From a candidate division TA06 bacterium B3_TA06 (GTDB lineage Bacteria > Hydrothermota > Tepidihabitantia > B3-TA06), in assembly GCA_005223075.1 (NCBI GenBank), contig NJBO01000007.1, positions 1 through 64,000 on the forward strand: a DNA stretch of 64,000 nucleotides, given 5' to 3'. Shown in pieces: positions 41,080 through 49,777 of the stretch. The notes beneath the pieces are model-generated. The model searched no databases, was not told the origin of the DNA, and saw only the letters and a program-made list of their open reading frames with translations. The number at the start of each line of letters is the position of its first letter. Within the stretch, counting starts at the first letter, position 1. Both the position numbers and the translations under genes were made by a program.

Positions 41080-42176
41080 GGAGGCTGGTTTCAGGTAACG
41101 AGGCCTGTGCTGAGGCGGCTCTTCGTGCCGGTATCCGGTTCTTCGGTGGGTATCCTATAACCCCTTCAACCGAGATCGCGGAGCTTATGGCCGAGGAGCT
41201 TCCTCGAGTGGGCGGTGTTTTCATCCAGATGGAGGACGAGATTGCAAGCATCATGGCGATTATCGGTGCTTCGGCGGCCGGTGTTCCTTCGATGACCGCC
41301 ACCTCAGGTCCCGGCTTCTCACTCATGCAGGAGGGCATAGGATATGCGGCGATGACCGAGGTGGCGGTGGTGGTGGTGAACGTGATGCGCGGCGGCCCGG
41401 CAACAGGCCTGCCCACCAAGGGATCGCAGGCAGACCTTCAGCAGGCCCGCTGGGGAACGCACGGCGATCACCCGGTTGTGGCACTTACACCGAGAGGTGT
41501 GCAGGAGTGTTTCACCCTCACACTGCGGGCGGTGGAGATCTCGCAAAGGCTGCGGGTACCGGTCATTCTGCTCATGGATGAGTTCATAGGCCACATGCGA
41601 GAGATCGTGTCTTTCCCTGAAAAGGTTGAGGTCTATCACAGGCAGAAGCCCCGTGTTGCTCCCTCCGAATACATCCACTACGCCCCCGACAACAACTACA
41701 ACGCTCCTTACGCAAGTTTCGGCGAGGGGTACGCTATTCATTTTAGTGGTCTTAACCACCGCTCAGACGGCTTTCCCATCAACGACGCACCCACTATCCG
41801 CTGGAACAACGAGCGCTTACGTGCCAAGATAGAAGATAACCTCGCCTACCTTGAAGACAACTACGTTGACGACGATCCCGACGCCGACACCCTGATAGTG
41901 GCCTTTGGTTCGGCTGCACGCAGTGCCTACGAGGCGAAGCTTTTGACCGATAAACCGATTGCCTACATCCGGGCACTTACCGTCTGGCCCTTCCCGGACG
42001 CGACGGTTAGAAAGCTTGCAAAAGGTCGCGGGCGGGTTGTAGTGCCTGAGATGAACGAAGGCCAGCTCGCAAGGGAGGTCGAGCGGTGTATAGGTGCAGA
42101 TACCGAGCTTGTCTCAGTTACCCGCAACGACGGCTCGATGCTTACCCCGAAAGAGGTTCTGGAGGCGCTGCGATGA
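41076..42176 (+). CDS. korA: 2-oxoacid (2-oxoglutarate):ferredoxin oxidoreductase alpha subunit
   Basis: A 366-residue subunit. It opens [20 protein letters not shown], then FFGGYPITPSTEIAEL and TSGPGFSLMQEGIGYA, the pyrimidine- and substrate-binding motifs of this family. Later it has LPTKGSQADLQQARWGTHGD and VPVILLMDEF. Neighbouring sucCD genes point to 2-oxoglutarate as substrate, feeding a reductive or oxidative TCA branch. It overlaps both neighbours by 4 nt. Confidence 0.9.
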   Translation: MRRLVSGNEACAEAALRAGIRFFGGYPITPSTEIAELMAEELPRVGGVFIQMEDEIASIMAIIGASAAGVPSMTATSGPGFSLMQEGIGYAAMTEVAVVVVNVMRGGPATGLPTKGSQADLQQARWGTHGDHPVVALTPRGVQECFTLTLRAVEISQRLRVPVILLMDEFIGHMREIVSFPEKVEVYHRQKPRVAPSEYIHYAPDNNYNAPYASFGEGYAIHFSGLNHRSDGFPINDAPTIRWNNERLRAKIEDNLAYLEDNYVDDDPDADTLIVAFGSAARSAYEAKLLTDKPIAYIRALTVWPFPDATVRKLAKGRGRVVVPEMNEGQLAREVERCIGADTELVSVTRNDGSMLTPKEVLEALR

Positions 42177-43030
42177 CACCAGCTAAAGCATCCAGCAGGA
42201 AGACCTCTTTCAGCCCCATGATCCATTCCTATCTCAGGATGGATGAGCGCTTCCCTCACGTCTGGTGCCCTGGCTGCGGGATAGGGATAGTGTTCGGCGC
42301 ATTGATTCATGCGGTCCACGAACTCAAGATCCCCAAAAAGAAGCTGCTTCTGGCGTCGGGTATTGGCTGCACCTCCCGCATGCCAGGCTATCTGGATGCA
42401 GATACCTTCCACGTTCTTCACGGCAGGGCACTGGCCGCGGCCACCGGTGTGAAGCTTGCACGGCCCGATATGGAGGTTGTAGTTGTGGGTGGGGACGGGG
42501 ATATGCTTGCTATCGGCGGCAACCACTTCATTCATACGGCGCGGCGCAACATAGGGATGACGTGTATTGTGCTTAACAACTACAACTATGCGATGACCGG
42601 TGGTCAGCAGTCACCAACCACCCCGCGGGATATGTTCGCCACCACGGCTCCTTACGGGGCCATTGATGATCCTGTCGATGCCTGCCTGCTTGCTTCGGGT
42701 GCTGGTGCCGCTTTTGTCGCACGCACCACCACCTACAACTTCGTACAGCTTAAACGCCTCATCAAGACCGCGCTGGCTCGCAAGGGTTTTAGACTGATCG
42801 AGGTAGTAGCACAATGCCCCACGATCTTTGGGCGCTTGAACCGCATCCCTGCGCCCAAGGACCTGGTTACCTGGATCAAGGGTCATACCGTGACACTGGA
42901 GGCGGCGAAGAAGATGGATGCAAAGGAGCTTGAGGATAAGGTCGTTACCGGGGTGTTTGTGGACCGCGAGGTAGAGGGATACAGCGAGCGCTACGCTCGC
43001 CTGGTTAAGAAGGTTCGCAATGCGCACTGA
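42173..43030 (+). CDS. korB: 2-oxoacid:ferredoxin oxidoreductase beta (TPP) subunit
   Basis: A 285-residue TPP-binding subunit. It has HVWCPGCGIGIV near the N terminus, then ASGIGCTSRMPGYL, HGRALAAATGVKLARPDMEV and the TPP motif VVGGDGDMLAIGGNHFIH with N at GDG...N. The start at 42173 overlaps korA's stop (ATGA). It assembles with korA, korC and korD. No partner pyruvate carboxylase is in the window. Confidence 0.92.
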   Translation: MTPAKASSRKTSFSPMIHSYLRMDERFPHVWCPGCGIGIVFGALIHAVHELKIPKKKLLLASGIGCTSRMPGYLDADTFHVLHGRALAAATGVKLARPDMEVVVVGGDGDMLAIGGNHFIHTARRNIGMTCIVLNNYNYAMTGGQQSPTTPRDMFATTAPYGAIDDPVDACLLASGAGAAFVARTTTYNFVQLKRLIKTALARKGFRLIEVVAQCPTIFGRLNRIPAPKDLVTWIKGHTVTLEAAKKMDAKELEDKVVTGVFVDREVEGYSERYARLVKKVRNAH

Positions 43031-43565
43031 GGTAAGGCTTTCTGGCAGAGGAGGGCAGGGACTTATTCTGGCAGGGATAGTTCTTGCTGAGGCCTGTGGG
43101 GTCTACGAAGAAAAGGAGGTGGTACAAACCCAAAGCTACGGACCTGAGGCCCGAGGGGGTGCCTCCCGCTCAGAGGTTGTTATCTCCGATCAGCAAATAC
43201 GTTACCCACGGGCTTACGACCCCGATATCCTGGTTATACTATCCCAGCCCGCCTTCGATCGCTTCGCACCACAGGTGAAGAAGAATGGCCTTATATTTGC
43301 CGATTCGTTCTATGTCCATACCGATCGCAAGGATGTAATACTTATGCCCTTTTCAGAGACCGCCCGCGAGGAGCTGGGTCGAGAGGTCGTAACAAACATG
43401 CTTATGCTCGGCGTGCTTTCGGCTGCCACCGGCATAGTTAAGCTTGATTCCTTAAAGAAGGCCATAAAGCACCGTGTGCGCAGGGCATTTGTGGAGCTTA
43501 ACCTGCAAGCCCTGGATGTGGGCTTCAAGCTCGGTCAAGAGGAATGGAGAAAACGCTCCTCATAA
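43020..43565 (+). CDS. korC: 2-oxoacid:ferredoxin oxidoreductase gamma subunit
   Basis: A 181-residue gamma subunit. It opens MRTEVRLSGRGGQGLILAG, the family signature, with VVQTQSYGPEARGGASRSEV in the middle. Normal length. It overlaps korB by 11 nt and ndk by 22 nt, completing the four-subunit enzyme. Confidence 0.92.
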   Translation: MRTEVRLSGRGGQGLILAGIVLAEACGVYEEKEVVQTQSYGPEARGGASRSEVVISDQQIRYPRAYDPDILVILSQPAFDRFAPQVKKNGLIFADSFYVHTDRKDVILMPFSETAREELGREVVTNMLMLGVLSAATGIVKLDSLKKAIKHRVRRAFVELNLQALDVGFKLGQEEWRKRSS

Positions 43566-43960
43566 TCAAACCTGACGTTGTTGCCCGGCATAAAACCGGA
43601 GAGATACTGGCTCGATTGGAGAAGGAGGGCTTTACGATCCTTGGTCTAAAGCACCTTGTGCTTTCTCCCCAGGCGGCTGAGCTCTTCTACCATATGCACG
43701 AGGGCAAGGAGTTTTTTGAGGAGCTCATAGACTTCATCACCTACGGCCCCATCATCGTCTGTTGTTTGGGCAGAGAGAATGCCGTGCGATATTTAAGAGA
43801 GATAGTTGGTGACACCGATCCCTCTAAAGCCAAGCCCGGCACCCTGCGCGCAATCTACGGTACCGACACCCGGCACAACGGGGTGCACGTCGCAAGCCCG
43901 GATGAAAATCCCTTGCGTGAGGTGCACTTCTTCTTCTCTACTCACGAACTTCTTTCTTGA
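43544..43960 (+). CDS. ndk: nucleoside diphosphate kinase
   Basis: A 138-residue kinase of normal size that moves gamma-phosphate between NTPs and NDPs. It opens MEKTLLIIKPDVVARHKTGE; the phospho-His is in TDTRHNGVHVASPDE (usually NGVHGSDS), so the small loop after the His differs from most homologues. It overlaps korC by 22 nt. Placement beside succinyl-CoA ligase is common because both handle nucleotide pools. Confidence 0.92.
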   Translation: MEKTLLIIKPDVVARHKTGEILARLEKEGFTILGLKHLVLSPQAAELFYHMHEGKEFFEELIDFITYGPIIVCCLGRENAVRYLREIVGDTDPSKAKPGTLRAIYGTDTRHNGVHVASPDENPLREVHFFFSTHELLS

Positions 43961-43971
43961 GAGGAGGTTTA

Positions 43972-44433
43972 ATGTTTGCTAAGACCTTCAAGCGTGGGCT
44001 CTTGCCTCCAGTTGTAGCTGTCCTGCTTGTCCTTGCGACTTTCTGCGAGGTGCCTGTCTACACCGACGACTACGAGCCTAACGATACCTTTGAGGATGCT
44101 GCACTTATCTCTCTTGGAACAATCACAGCAACCATAGAGCCTGAAGAGGACGAGGATTATTATCAAGTTAACATCGGTGGCGCGGACTCGCTTATGCTCA
44201 TCTACCGGTTGACGGTTCCTTCCGTATTGATGCCTGAGATTACCTTCTACAGCTCCACGCAGAAATTTCTGGACAGAAATCGCGCGGATGCCGCCGGAGA
44301 CACTATCCAGGACTCCCTGAGGGTTGCACCTGGCGAGGTTTTTGTGAGGATTCGTTCCTTCAACTACGAAGCATCGGAGGCAAGCTACACGCTGGTGCTT
44401 TCCACCTCAACCGCCGTAGCCCGGGGCAACTAA
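43972..44433 (+). CDS. exported protein with pre-peptidase C-terminal (PPC)-like domain
   Basis: A 153-residue exported protein: basic N terminus, hydrophobic stretch LLPPVVAVLLVLATFCEV, then a PPC-type beta sandwich. It is recognised by DYEPNDTFEDAALISLGTIT and EDEDYYQVNIGGADSLMLIY. PPC domains sit at the C terminus of secreted peptidases, but here the domain stands alone. The ATG at 43972 has GAGGAGG 5 nt upstream. An in-frame ATG at 43957 lies within ndk. A small TTAGTCT hairpin follows the stop near 44447. Confidence 0.7.
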   Translation: MFAKTFKRGLLPPVVAVLLVLATFCEVPVYTDDYEPNDTFEDAALISLGTITATIEPEEDEDYYQVNIGGADSLMLIYRLTVPSVLMPEITFYSSTQKFLDRNRADAAGDTIQDSLRVAPGEVFVRIRSFNYEASEASYTLVLSTSTAVARGN

Positions 44434-44502
44434 GTCTTAAAAAAGTTTAGTCTCCCTAAGACTAATTCTATAGGGTGGAAGGATCGCGGGTGTGTTTCAG
44501 AG

Positions 44503-45387
44503 CTATCTAGGAATACCTCTAACGGCCAGATGCGCTACGATGGAGAGTCCTGCTCCAAGCCAAAGAAGACCCTTAAGTATGGGGCCGGGATGCTTATGCT
44601 TGACGAGGTAGCGGTAGGCCCCCTTGTAGTGGTGCATCTTGACGTATGTGCGGTTTGTTCCCTGAATGTTCTCTCCGACATGGTGCAAGGCTACCTTGTA
44701 AGGAACGAACCAGGTCTCCCACCCTGAATTGGCCGCGCGTTTACAGAAATCCGTGTCCTCCACATAGAAGAAAAACCCTTCGTCGAACCCCTCCAGCTTG
44801 CGGAACACGTTGGCACGTACCATGAGGACCATACCGGCACATACCTCTACCTGTTGGGTTTTATTCAGATCGATATCCTTGCAGAGATAGTAACGACTCC
44901 ACCGGTTGCCGGGGAATAGTTTGGTGAGGAGAGTGCGGCGTCCGAATAAGAAACTGGAGTAGTTTGGAAAACGGCGCAGTGTTTCCTGTATGAGACCGGT
45001 AGGATAAAGAATCCGCCCAGATGCAATAGCCCGACTTTTATCTGCAAGCAAAAACTTTACTACAGCGCGATAGCCTGCTTCAACGATCTCCGCGTCTTGG
45101 TTTAGGAACAAAAGCACCTTCCCGCGTGCGAGTTCGGCTCCCCTGTTGCATGCGTAGGCAAAGCCGGTGTTACGTCCAAGGAAGATAAAGCGTGCGCGTG
45201 GGAAGCGCTCTCGTGCCTCCTGCAGGCTTTCCTCTTTTGACCCGTTGTCAACCACGATTACCTCTGTCCCCTTGCGAGGGATTGAGGAAAGACATCGCTC
45301 AAGCAGTTTCCCGGGGTTATATGCAGGGATTATGACGGAGACAATTGGGGTGGGGTTCTTTCTAGATCGAGGAGTGCTGGCGGCCAC
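44503..45387 (-). CDS. family 2 glycosyltransferase (rhamnosyltransferase-like)
   Basis: A 294-residue GT-A fold enzyme. It has PIVSVIIPAYNPGKLLERCL, then the VIVVDNGSKEESLQEARER donor site, NTGFAYACNRGAELARGKVL with FLNQDAE (DxD-type metal site), and GFDEGFFFYVEDTDFCKRA near the catalytic base, matching WbbL-like rhamnosyltransferases. It probably adds a sugar in cell-envelope polysaccharide synthesis. The end carries a hydrophobic stretch (LLWLGAGLSIVAHLAV) that may anchor it. It lies 9 nt after the polyprenol-mannose synthase gene. Confidence 0.85.
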   Translation of the reverse strand: MAASTPRSRKNPTPIVSVIIPAYNPGKLLERCLSSIPRKGTEVIVVDNGSKEESLQEARERFPRARFIFLGRNTGFAYACNRGAELARGKVLLFLNQDAEIVEAGYRAVVKFLLADKSRAIASGRILYPTGLIQETLRRFPNYSSFLFGRRTLLTKLFPGNRWSRYYLCKDIDLNKTQQVEVCAGMVLMVRANVFRKLEGFDEGFFFYVEDTDFCKRAANSGWETWFVPYKVALHHVGENIQGTNRTYVKMHHYKGAYRYLVKHKHPGPILKGLLWLGAGLSIVAHLAVRGIPR

Positions 45388-45396
45388 GAGCTAACG

Positions 45397-46143
45397 TCAT
45401 CTCCACAGGTTCCACAATCCCAAGCGGGGAACAAGGAAAAGCGCCTGCCAGATGATGCGTCTGCTAAGCTTGGAGACCCCAACGCGTCGGTCTTGGAAGA
45501 TTATCGGGATCTCACGCACACGAAAACCGGCACGCCATACGCGGTAGTCTATCTCTATCTGGAATCCGTAGCCGTCTGCGGTGATATCATCGAGGTGGAT
45601 GTGGCGGAACACCTCGGTTCGGTAGCACTTGTATCCTGCGGTCATATCCTTGATGGGTGTGCCCGTGCCGAAGCGGGCGTAGATGTTGGCGTAGTGGGAC
45701 AGCAGCATCCGTTTGGGCGGCCAGTCTACTATCGCGCCGCCGGAGACGTAACGGGAGCCGATCACCAGATCAGCCCCACTCTCTAGCTCGGCCACGAACC
45801 GCGGGAGATCATGCGGATTGTGCGAGAAGTCGGCATCCATCTCGAACGCGTAGTCGTAGCCCCGATCAAGCGCCCAGCCGAACCCCAGGATGTATGCCGT
45901 ACCCAAGCCCAGCTTGCTCTCGCGCTCCAGGAGGTGAAGCCCGGAGTCGTTCCTCATTTTTTCCTTCACCACCTCAGCCGTACCGTCAGGGGATGCATCG
46001 TCGATAACCAATACATCCGCCTGGGGCAGATTTTCGTGCACCGCATCGATTATCCCGTAGCGGGAAGGATCGCGCCTGCCGCCTGAGCGTGGAACGATGT
46101 TCTCACGCTCATTATAAGTAGGAATAATCACCACTCCTTGCAT
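45397..46143 (-). CDS. dolichol/polyprenol-phosphate mannosyltransferase-like glycosyltransferase
   Basis: A 248-residue GT2 enzyme. It opens VVIIPTYNERENIVPRSGGR, then VLVIDDASPDGTAEVVKE, with the metal site FEMDADFSHNP and the RYVSGG loop, all typical of Dpm1-type polyprenol monophosphomannose synthases. It would charge a lipid carrier for glycan or protein glycosylation. It sits upstream of the rhamnosyltransferase-like gene. The promoter (46152-46180) lies 8 nt before the ATG. Confidence 0.88.
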   Translation of the reverse strand: MQGVVIIPTYNERENIVPRSGGRRDPSRYGIIDAVHENLPQADVLVIDDASPDGTAEVVKEKMRNDSGLHLLERESKLGLGTAYILGFGWALDRGYDYAFEMDADFSHNPHDLPRFVAELESGADLVIGSRYVSGGAIVDWPPKRMLLSHYANIYARFGTGTPIKDMTAGYKCYRTEVFRHIHLDDITADGYGFQIEIDYRVWRAGFRVREIPIIFQDRRVGVSKLSRRIIWQALFLVPRLGLWNLWR

Positions 46144-46151
46144 ACTTAAAT

Positions 46152-46180
46152 ATTATATCCGAATCCAGTGGTTTTGTCAA
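46152..46180 (-). promoter_or_regulatory. promoter of the glycosyltransferase pair
   Basis: On the minus strand TTGACA (46175-46180), 17 nt, TATAAT (46152-46157), 8 nt, ATG at 46143. A very short or absent leader. Confidence 0.7.
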
Positions 46181-46294
46181 TTCTTAAGGGTGTGTTGCAA
46201 TGGGAGGCATTCGGGATCTTCGTTTTCGGACGGACCTGGGCGAGGAGTATGATGGCTATGCGGAGCCCAGTCACAGGATGGATGATGAGTGCTT

Positions 46295-46657
46295 CTACCA
46301 CTCCTGTAGCCCGGTGATCGTAAGGTTAGCTTGGAGTTCTGTCAACCGTTTGAGTGTATCGCGGATCGCCCAGCTCTCGCCCCACGGCATCTGGGTGTCA
46401 AAGATCACGTCTATCCTGCGTGGGGTACGCACCTTTGCGTATCTTTCCCAAAGCTCCTTTAAGGAGATTTCTTCGCCGTTCAGGCTGAGCCCTTGCGAGG
46501 CAACCTGGAGTGTATCTATTGCCTCAGGCGGCGCCACTTTCCTGCGCAGCAGATACAGGCTGAGAACAAGCCCGAGGATCACAACCAGCGATATAAGGAT
46601 CGGCCTGGATAGGATCCTTGCGCGGGGCAGCCGATCGCGACGTCGTGGAATACTCAC
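46295..46657 (-). CDS. small membrane-anchored protein, ExbD-like
   Basis: A 120-residue protein: basic N terminus, one membrane helix (about 17-37, ILISLVVILGLVLSLYLL), and an exported C-terminal domain with FDTQMPWGESWAIRDTLKRL that resembles the ExbD/TolR periplasmic domain. No exbB or tonB gene adjoins it. The GTG start at 46657 is chosen because a promoter ends 6 nt before it; the longer frame to 46828 would start upstream of the promoter. Confidence 0.45.
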   Translation of the reverse strand: MSIPRRRDRLPRARILSRPILISLVVILGLVLSLYLLRRKVAPPEAIDTLQVASQGLSLNGEEISLKELWERYAKVRTPRRIDVIFDTQMPWGESWAIRDTLKRLTELQANLTITGLQEW

Positions 46658-46663
46658 GAATAA

Positions 46664-46691
46664 ATTATAGTCATAAATCGAAGCGGGTAAA
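46664..46691 (-). promoter_or_regulatory. promoter of the ExbD-like gene
   Basis: On the minus strand TTTACC (46686-46691), 16 nt, TATAAT (46664-46669), 6 nt, GTG at 46657. Predicts a leaderless mRNA. Confidence 0.6.
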
Positions 46692-47270
46692 GGGGGTATA
46701 ATCTGTGCACCAGAAGATCCCTGCCGGGGTATGAGGTCAGGGGAGTTATTGAAAAAGCGCGACAACTTCTTGGCTGCAGAATGAATGCGCAGACAGACTT
46801 TTTTTACATATGGGCGGCAAGGGGGCAATCAATTCCCCATACGCGGATACTTTCTTTCAGCACGGTCAAAATCTTTGTGAGATTGCTTCCTCGCAACGAC
46901 TGATTCCTCTTAAAGGATCACCCTGGCCGCCTACCCGACGGCCCCAGACGGTGGGATTAACAGGGCACGCTGTCCTGTCAAGGGAGGGGGAAATACATGT
47001 AAAGGCGGTCGGCTTACCATTCCCTTTCCTCGAAGGAAGAGAACAGGTTTCCCTGCCGTCTTCATCTTCTTTCTTCGATCGGGGGAGAGTAAATTCCTTG
47101 CCGTCTTCTCCCTTAGACAGGCTACGAACTGCCCCCGTCGGGTAGAATAAAAGAGAGGGTGACACCTTGCATCTTAGCTGTACGCACTTGGGTAAAGGCA
47201 TTCCCCTTAGCCTCTACTGCCTAGTAACGATATATTAATCATAAACAGTATACCCCGATGACTTACGGGC
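46692..47270. other. noncoding gap
   Basis: I see no credible gene here. Open frames on both strands lack ribosome-binding sites and family features. Two similar stretches, TTTCCCTGCCGTCTTC near 47050 and TTCCTTGCCGTCTTCTCC near 47095, look like a decayed duplication. A degenerate GAGATTGCTTC...CGCAACGAC segment at 46878-46900 resembles the 54877-54910 repeat in reverse. Confidence 0.4.
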
Positions 47271-47299
47271 TTGACAACTTGGCCGGTTTGCGTTATTAT
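47271..47299 (+). promoter_or_regulatory. promoter of the V4R-like gene
   Basis: TTGACA (47271-47276), 17 nt, TATTAT (47294-47299). The ATG at 47302 would fall before the expected transcription start, which supports the GTG at 47335. Confidence 0.65.
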
Positions 47300-47334
47300 T
47301 TATGCTAGGCGATGATACTATTCTAGGAGGTTTA

Positions 47335-47895
47335 GTGGCAAGCGTTCGTGGAAGTGCCTTTGTAGCCATAAGCCAGTGGCTTTCCGGGCGTCTGAAGAGC
47401 GAAGGTTATAGAGGCTTTCTCTCTCAGATGCGGCCCCCTGTGGCGCGCGTGCTCTCCAAGGGCGAAGGATGGTCCTGGTATCCTCTGGAGTATCTGAGCG
47501 AGGTTTACGAGGGCATCGCAGTTCATCTGGGGAACGGCAACGGGAAGGTTCTGGAGAACTTAGGCAGCGCAATTGCGGATGCGGAGCTTGGTGGTGCTCC
47601 CAGGTCCCGTCTGGCGTTGATTCCCATGCCCCGGGTGGTGGCCCGTATCCCCTATCTGTGGTCAAGATTCAAGGACTGCGGGGAGTTTAAGGTCCTTTCT
47701 GTGGACGAGAGGCTCAGGCATGCGGTGCTGGTGATTTCGGGCTACGAGGGGGGCTCCCTGCACTGCTTCGTTACACGAACGTGGCTACAGCGGGTATGCG
47801 GACTTCTCAGCGGCTCGAAGGTCAAGGTAAGAGAGCGCTCCTGCCGCTGGGAAGAGGGGGGCGACGGATGCTGCTGGGAAGTCAGCTGGGAGTGA
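47335..47895 (+). CDS. V4R/TIGR02265-like small-molecule-sensor-fold protein
   Basis: A 186-residue soluble protein. The general pattern, helical first half with WSWYPLEYLSEVYEGIAVHL, a PRVVARIPYLWSRFKDCGEF middle and a Cys-containing end GGDGCCWEVSW, resembles V4R or TIGR02265 proteins (heme-NO-binding-like fold). The CRW...GDGCCW end may bind a small molecule or metal. Family placement is tentative. The GTG at 47335 has TAGGAGG 4 nt upstream. Confidence 0.5.
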   Translation: MASVRGSAFVAISQWLSGRLKSEGYRGFLSQMRPPVARVLSKGEGWSWYPLEYLSEVYEGIAVHLGNGNGKVLENLGSAIADAELGGAPRSRLALIPMPRVVARIPYLWSRFKDCGEFKVLSVDERLRHAVLVISGYEGGSLHCFVTRTWLQRVCGLLSGSKVKVRERSCRWEEGGDGCCWEVSWE

Positions 47896-48153
47896 AGTAT
47901 ACCCCACGAATCTGATCTGCCGGCTTCGGAGAACCCTTGCCTTTAACCCTCAGGCAAAGCGTTTAGAAGTACCAGAAGGGGACTTCACAAAAGACCCTCT
48001 CAGAAGTCCTGGCCATTGTGAGCGGCGATCCATTACTGAAGCAATTATTGGCACCGGGTAACCTAGCGTCGTTCTATCGGAGCGTCCCCTTGACGCCTGG
48101 GGAGATTCGCCCCGCCCCCTCTCTAGGCATCGGGACATTAAACCTCAGACGGC
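47896..48153. other. noncoding gap
   Basis: No gene seen. It contains GGACTTC/GAAGTCC (a 7-bp stem with a 16-nt loop, near 47978-48010) and a GGGG/CCCC stem near 48098-48112. Neither matches a riboswitch that I know. Confidence 0.35.
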
Positions 48154-48181
48154 TTGACAAACAAAGATATTTTGGTATTAT
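48154..48181 (+). promoter_or_regulatory. promoter of the B12-type radical SAM gene
   Basis: TTGACA (48154-48159), 16 nt, TATTAT (48176-48181), followed by a leader of about 93 nt with AAGGAGGAGG before the ATG. Confidence 0.65.
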
Positions 48182-48280
48182 CGACTGACATTAAGATTTG
48201 GGGCGTCTTTCCGAGGGCGATGAGAAAGGGGAGCGTATCGTCTAAGAGATAGGTTGGATAAGTATAAGGAGGAGGCTTTC

Positions 48281-49618
48281 ATGAAAAGCCTTTCAACCAA
48301 TCCCCGCGTGCTTTTATGCACCGTTTATCGCCGATTTCGCGGCGACTACATGGACATCGCAGGCAGAGCTGTCTACAGCCACCCCAGGGCAGGGATGGCG
48401 CTCAGGGTGAGCCCCGGATTACGTTTCATCAAGCAGAACGTTCCTGAAGTCGAGATCCTTGAGTACCCACTTTGGCACGAGTATGTAGAAAAGCTTAAGC
48501 AAGGTTGGGACGTAGTCGGATTCAGCTTCTTCCAGATCCATATCGGTGAGATCCGTAAGATGATAGAAGAGGCCCGACGGCACGGGGTTCGAGAAATCTG
48601 GGCAGGCGGCTACGGAGCGCTTGACAATGATATTCCCGGCTTGGTGGATCGCGTCTTTATCGGCCCTGGGGAGGATAGAATCGCCCAGGTCTTCGGCCAT
48701 CGGGTCAAAGACGAAGATATCCAGCATCCGGTGATGATGGTTCATGTCTGTTTCGTCCTGGGCCTACGTCACGTTACGCTCGGACTGCTCTACACCACGC
48801 ACGGCTGCCCCTTTCGGTGCACGTTTTGCCAGACTCAGGCTTTTGAATCCCGCCATTTCGTCATCAACTTCGAGAGCATCAAGCGAGTAGTAGCGTACTA
48901 TCACAAGATAGGCATCAACGATATAGCCGTCATGGACGAGTTGTTCGGTACCCACCCCAAGTTCGCGGATAAACTCACCCGTCTTTTAGCTCACTACAAG
49001 ATGCGTTGGTGGGTGCAATCGCGTGCTGCACTCTACCGGCGTTATCTGGATGTATGGTATGAACGCGGGCTGCGCATGCCAGCAATCGGCGTGGAGTCAA
49101 TGACACAAAGTTCTCTCGACAGTGTAAAGAAGAGACATAAGATCGAAGAGGTCATAGAGTACGCCCGTCGTAGCCGAGAAAAGCCGGGCATGTTCCGGTT
49201 CGGTAACTGCATAATCGGATACGAGCACATGACCGCCGAGGAGTTAATCGACGATGTGATTCGCTTCAAACAGTTGGGGTTTGATGCCCACAACTTAAGT
49301 GTTCTCACCCCTTATCCTCGTACACCCTTGCGGGACGAGATTGTCTCCAAGTATGGGATTTTTGATCATGCCTATCGTCATTACGGTGGCATGCATTTGG
49401 TGTGGAACCATCCCCACATCTCATCTGTCCAAATGCGATACCTTTTAAAGTACTTCAAAGGCTTCCTTAACAGACCCGTTGACCTCTACCGGAAGGGTAT
49501 TAAACGCCTCATCTTGGATGAGCTACGCCAGCAGGGGTCTGGCTTCCTGTGGCGTCATCTGATAAAAGGTCTTATAAGCTCCATGCGCATTGACGACCGC
49601 GCCCTGGTGTACTTTTGA
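48281..49618 (+). CDS. B12-binding-domain radical SAM protein
   Basis: A 445-residue enzyme. Residues 1 to about 150 look like a cobalamin-binding Rossmann domain (PRVLLCTVYRR, WDVVGFSFFQIHIGEIRKM, EIWAGGYGA). The radical SAM core has TTHGCPFRCTFCQTQAF with CxxxCxxC, and later RMPAIGVESMTQSSLDSVKK, typical of B12-type radical SAM enzymes (often methyltransferases or ring-forming). The DxHxxG motif of true B12 binders is not seen, so cobalamin use is uncertain. The start at 48281 has AAGGAGGAGG; an earlier ATG at 48254 lacks one. Confidence 0.8.
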   Translation: MKSLSTNPRVLLCTVYRRFRGDYMDIAGRAVYSHPRAGMALRVSPGLRFIKQNVPEVEILEYPLWHEYVEKLKQGWDVVGFSFFQIHIGEIRKMIEEARRHGVREIWAGGYGALDNDIPGLVDRVFIGPGEDRIAQVFGHRVKDEDIQHPVMMVHVCFVLGLRHVTLGLLYTTHGCPFRCTFCQTQAFESRHFVINFESIKRVVAYYHKIGINDIAVMDELFGTHPKFADKLTRLLAHYKMRWWVQSRAALYRRYLDVWYERGLRMPAIGVESMTQSSLDSVKKRHKIEEVIEYARRSREKPGMFRFGNCIIGYEHMTAEELIDDVIRFKQLGFDAHNLSVLTPYPRTPLRDEIVSKYGIFDHAYRHYGGMHLVWNHPHISSVQMRYLLKYFKGFLNRPVDLYRKGIKRLILDELRQQGSGFLWRHLIKGLISSMRIDDRALVYF

Positions 49619-49664
49619 TCACCCCACACGTCTGCTGCGCAGCCGTGCGGGGGCCCCGAGGAAG

Positions 49665-49715
49665 TGCTCCTTTTGTCCCAAAAGACACCTGTGCCCCGGA
49701 GGGGTAAAAGATCGC
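49665..49715 (+). repeat. TGCTCC/GATCGCA hairpin element, copy 8 (with insert)
   Basis: TGCTC, CTTTT..., an inner CCCCGGAGGGG hairpin, ...AAAAG, then ATCGCA, 46 nt after the radical SAM stop. The outer CTTTT/AAAAG stem is short and the inner stem is new. It has the same outer flanks as the other copies. Confidence 0.6.
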
Positions 49716-49743
49716 AAATTAAGCTAAAGTCGCCCCCTACGAC

Positions 49744-49771
49744 TTGACTATTACTCCGGTAAGCGTAGGAT
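49744..49771 (+). promoter_or_regulatory. promoter of the second DUF3795 gene
   Basis: TTGACT (49744-49749), 16 nt, TAGGAT (49766-49771), 6 nt, ATG at 49778. Predicts a leaderless mRNA. Confidence 0.6.
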
Positions 49772-49777
49772 CCCCGC

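Noticed and set aside
46810-47201. Overlapping open frames on both strands in the gap before the V4R-like gene
   Set aside because: No ribosome-binding site, no family motif, low-complexity composition and mirror-image length on the two strands.
48182-48280. Cobalamin riboswitch in the leader of the B12-type radical SAM gene
   Set aside because: The leader of about 93 nt is too short and lacks a B12-box-like segment.
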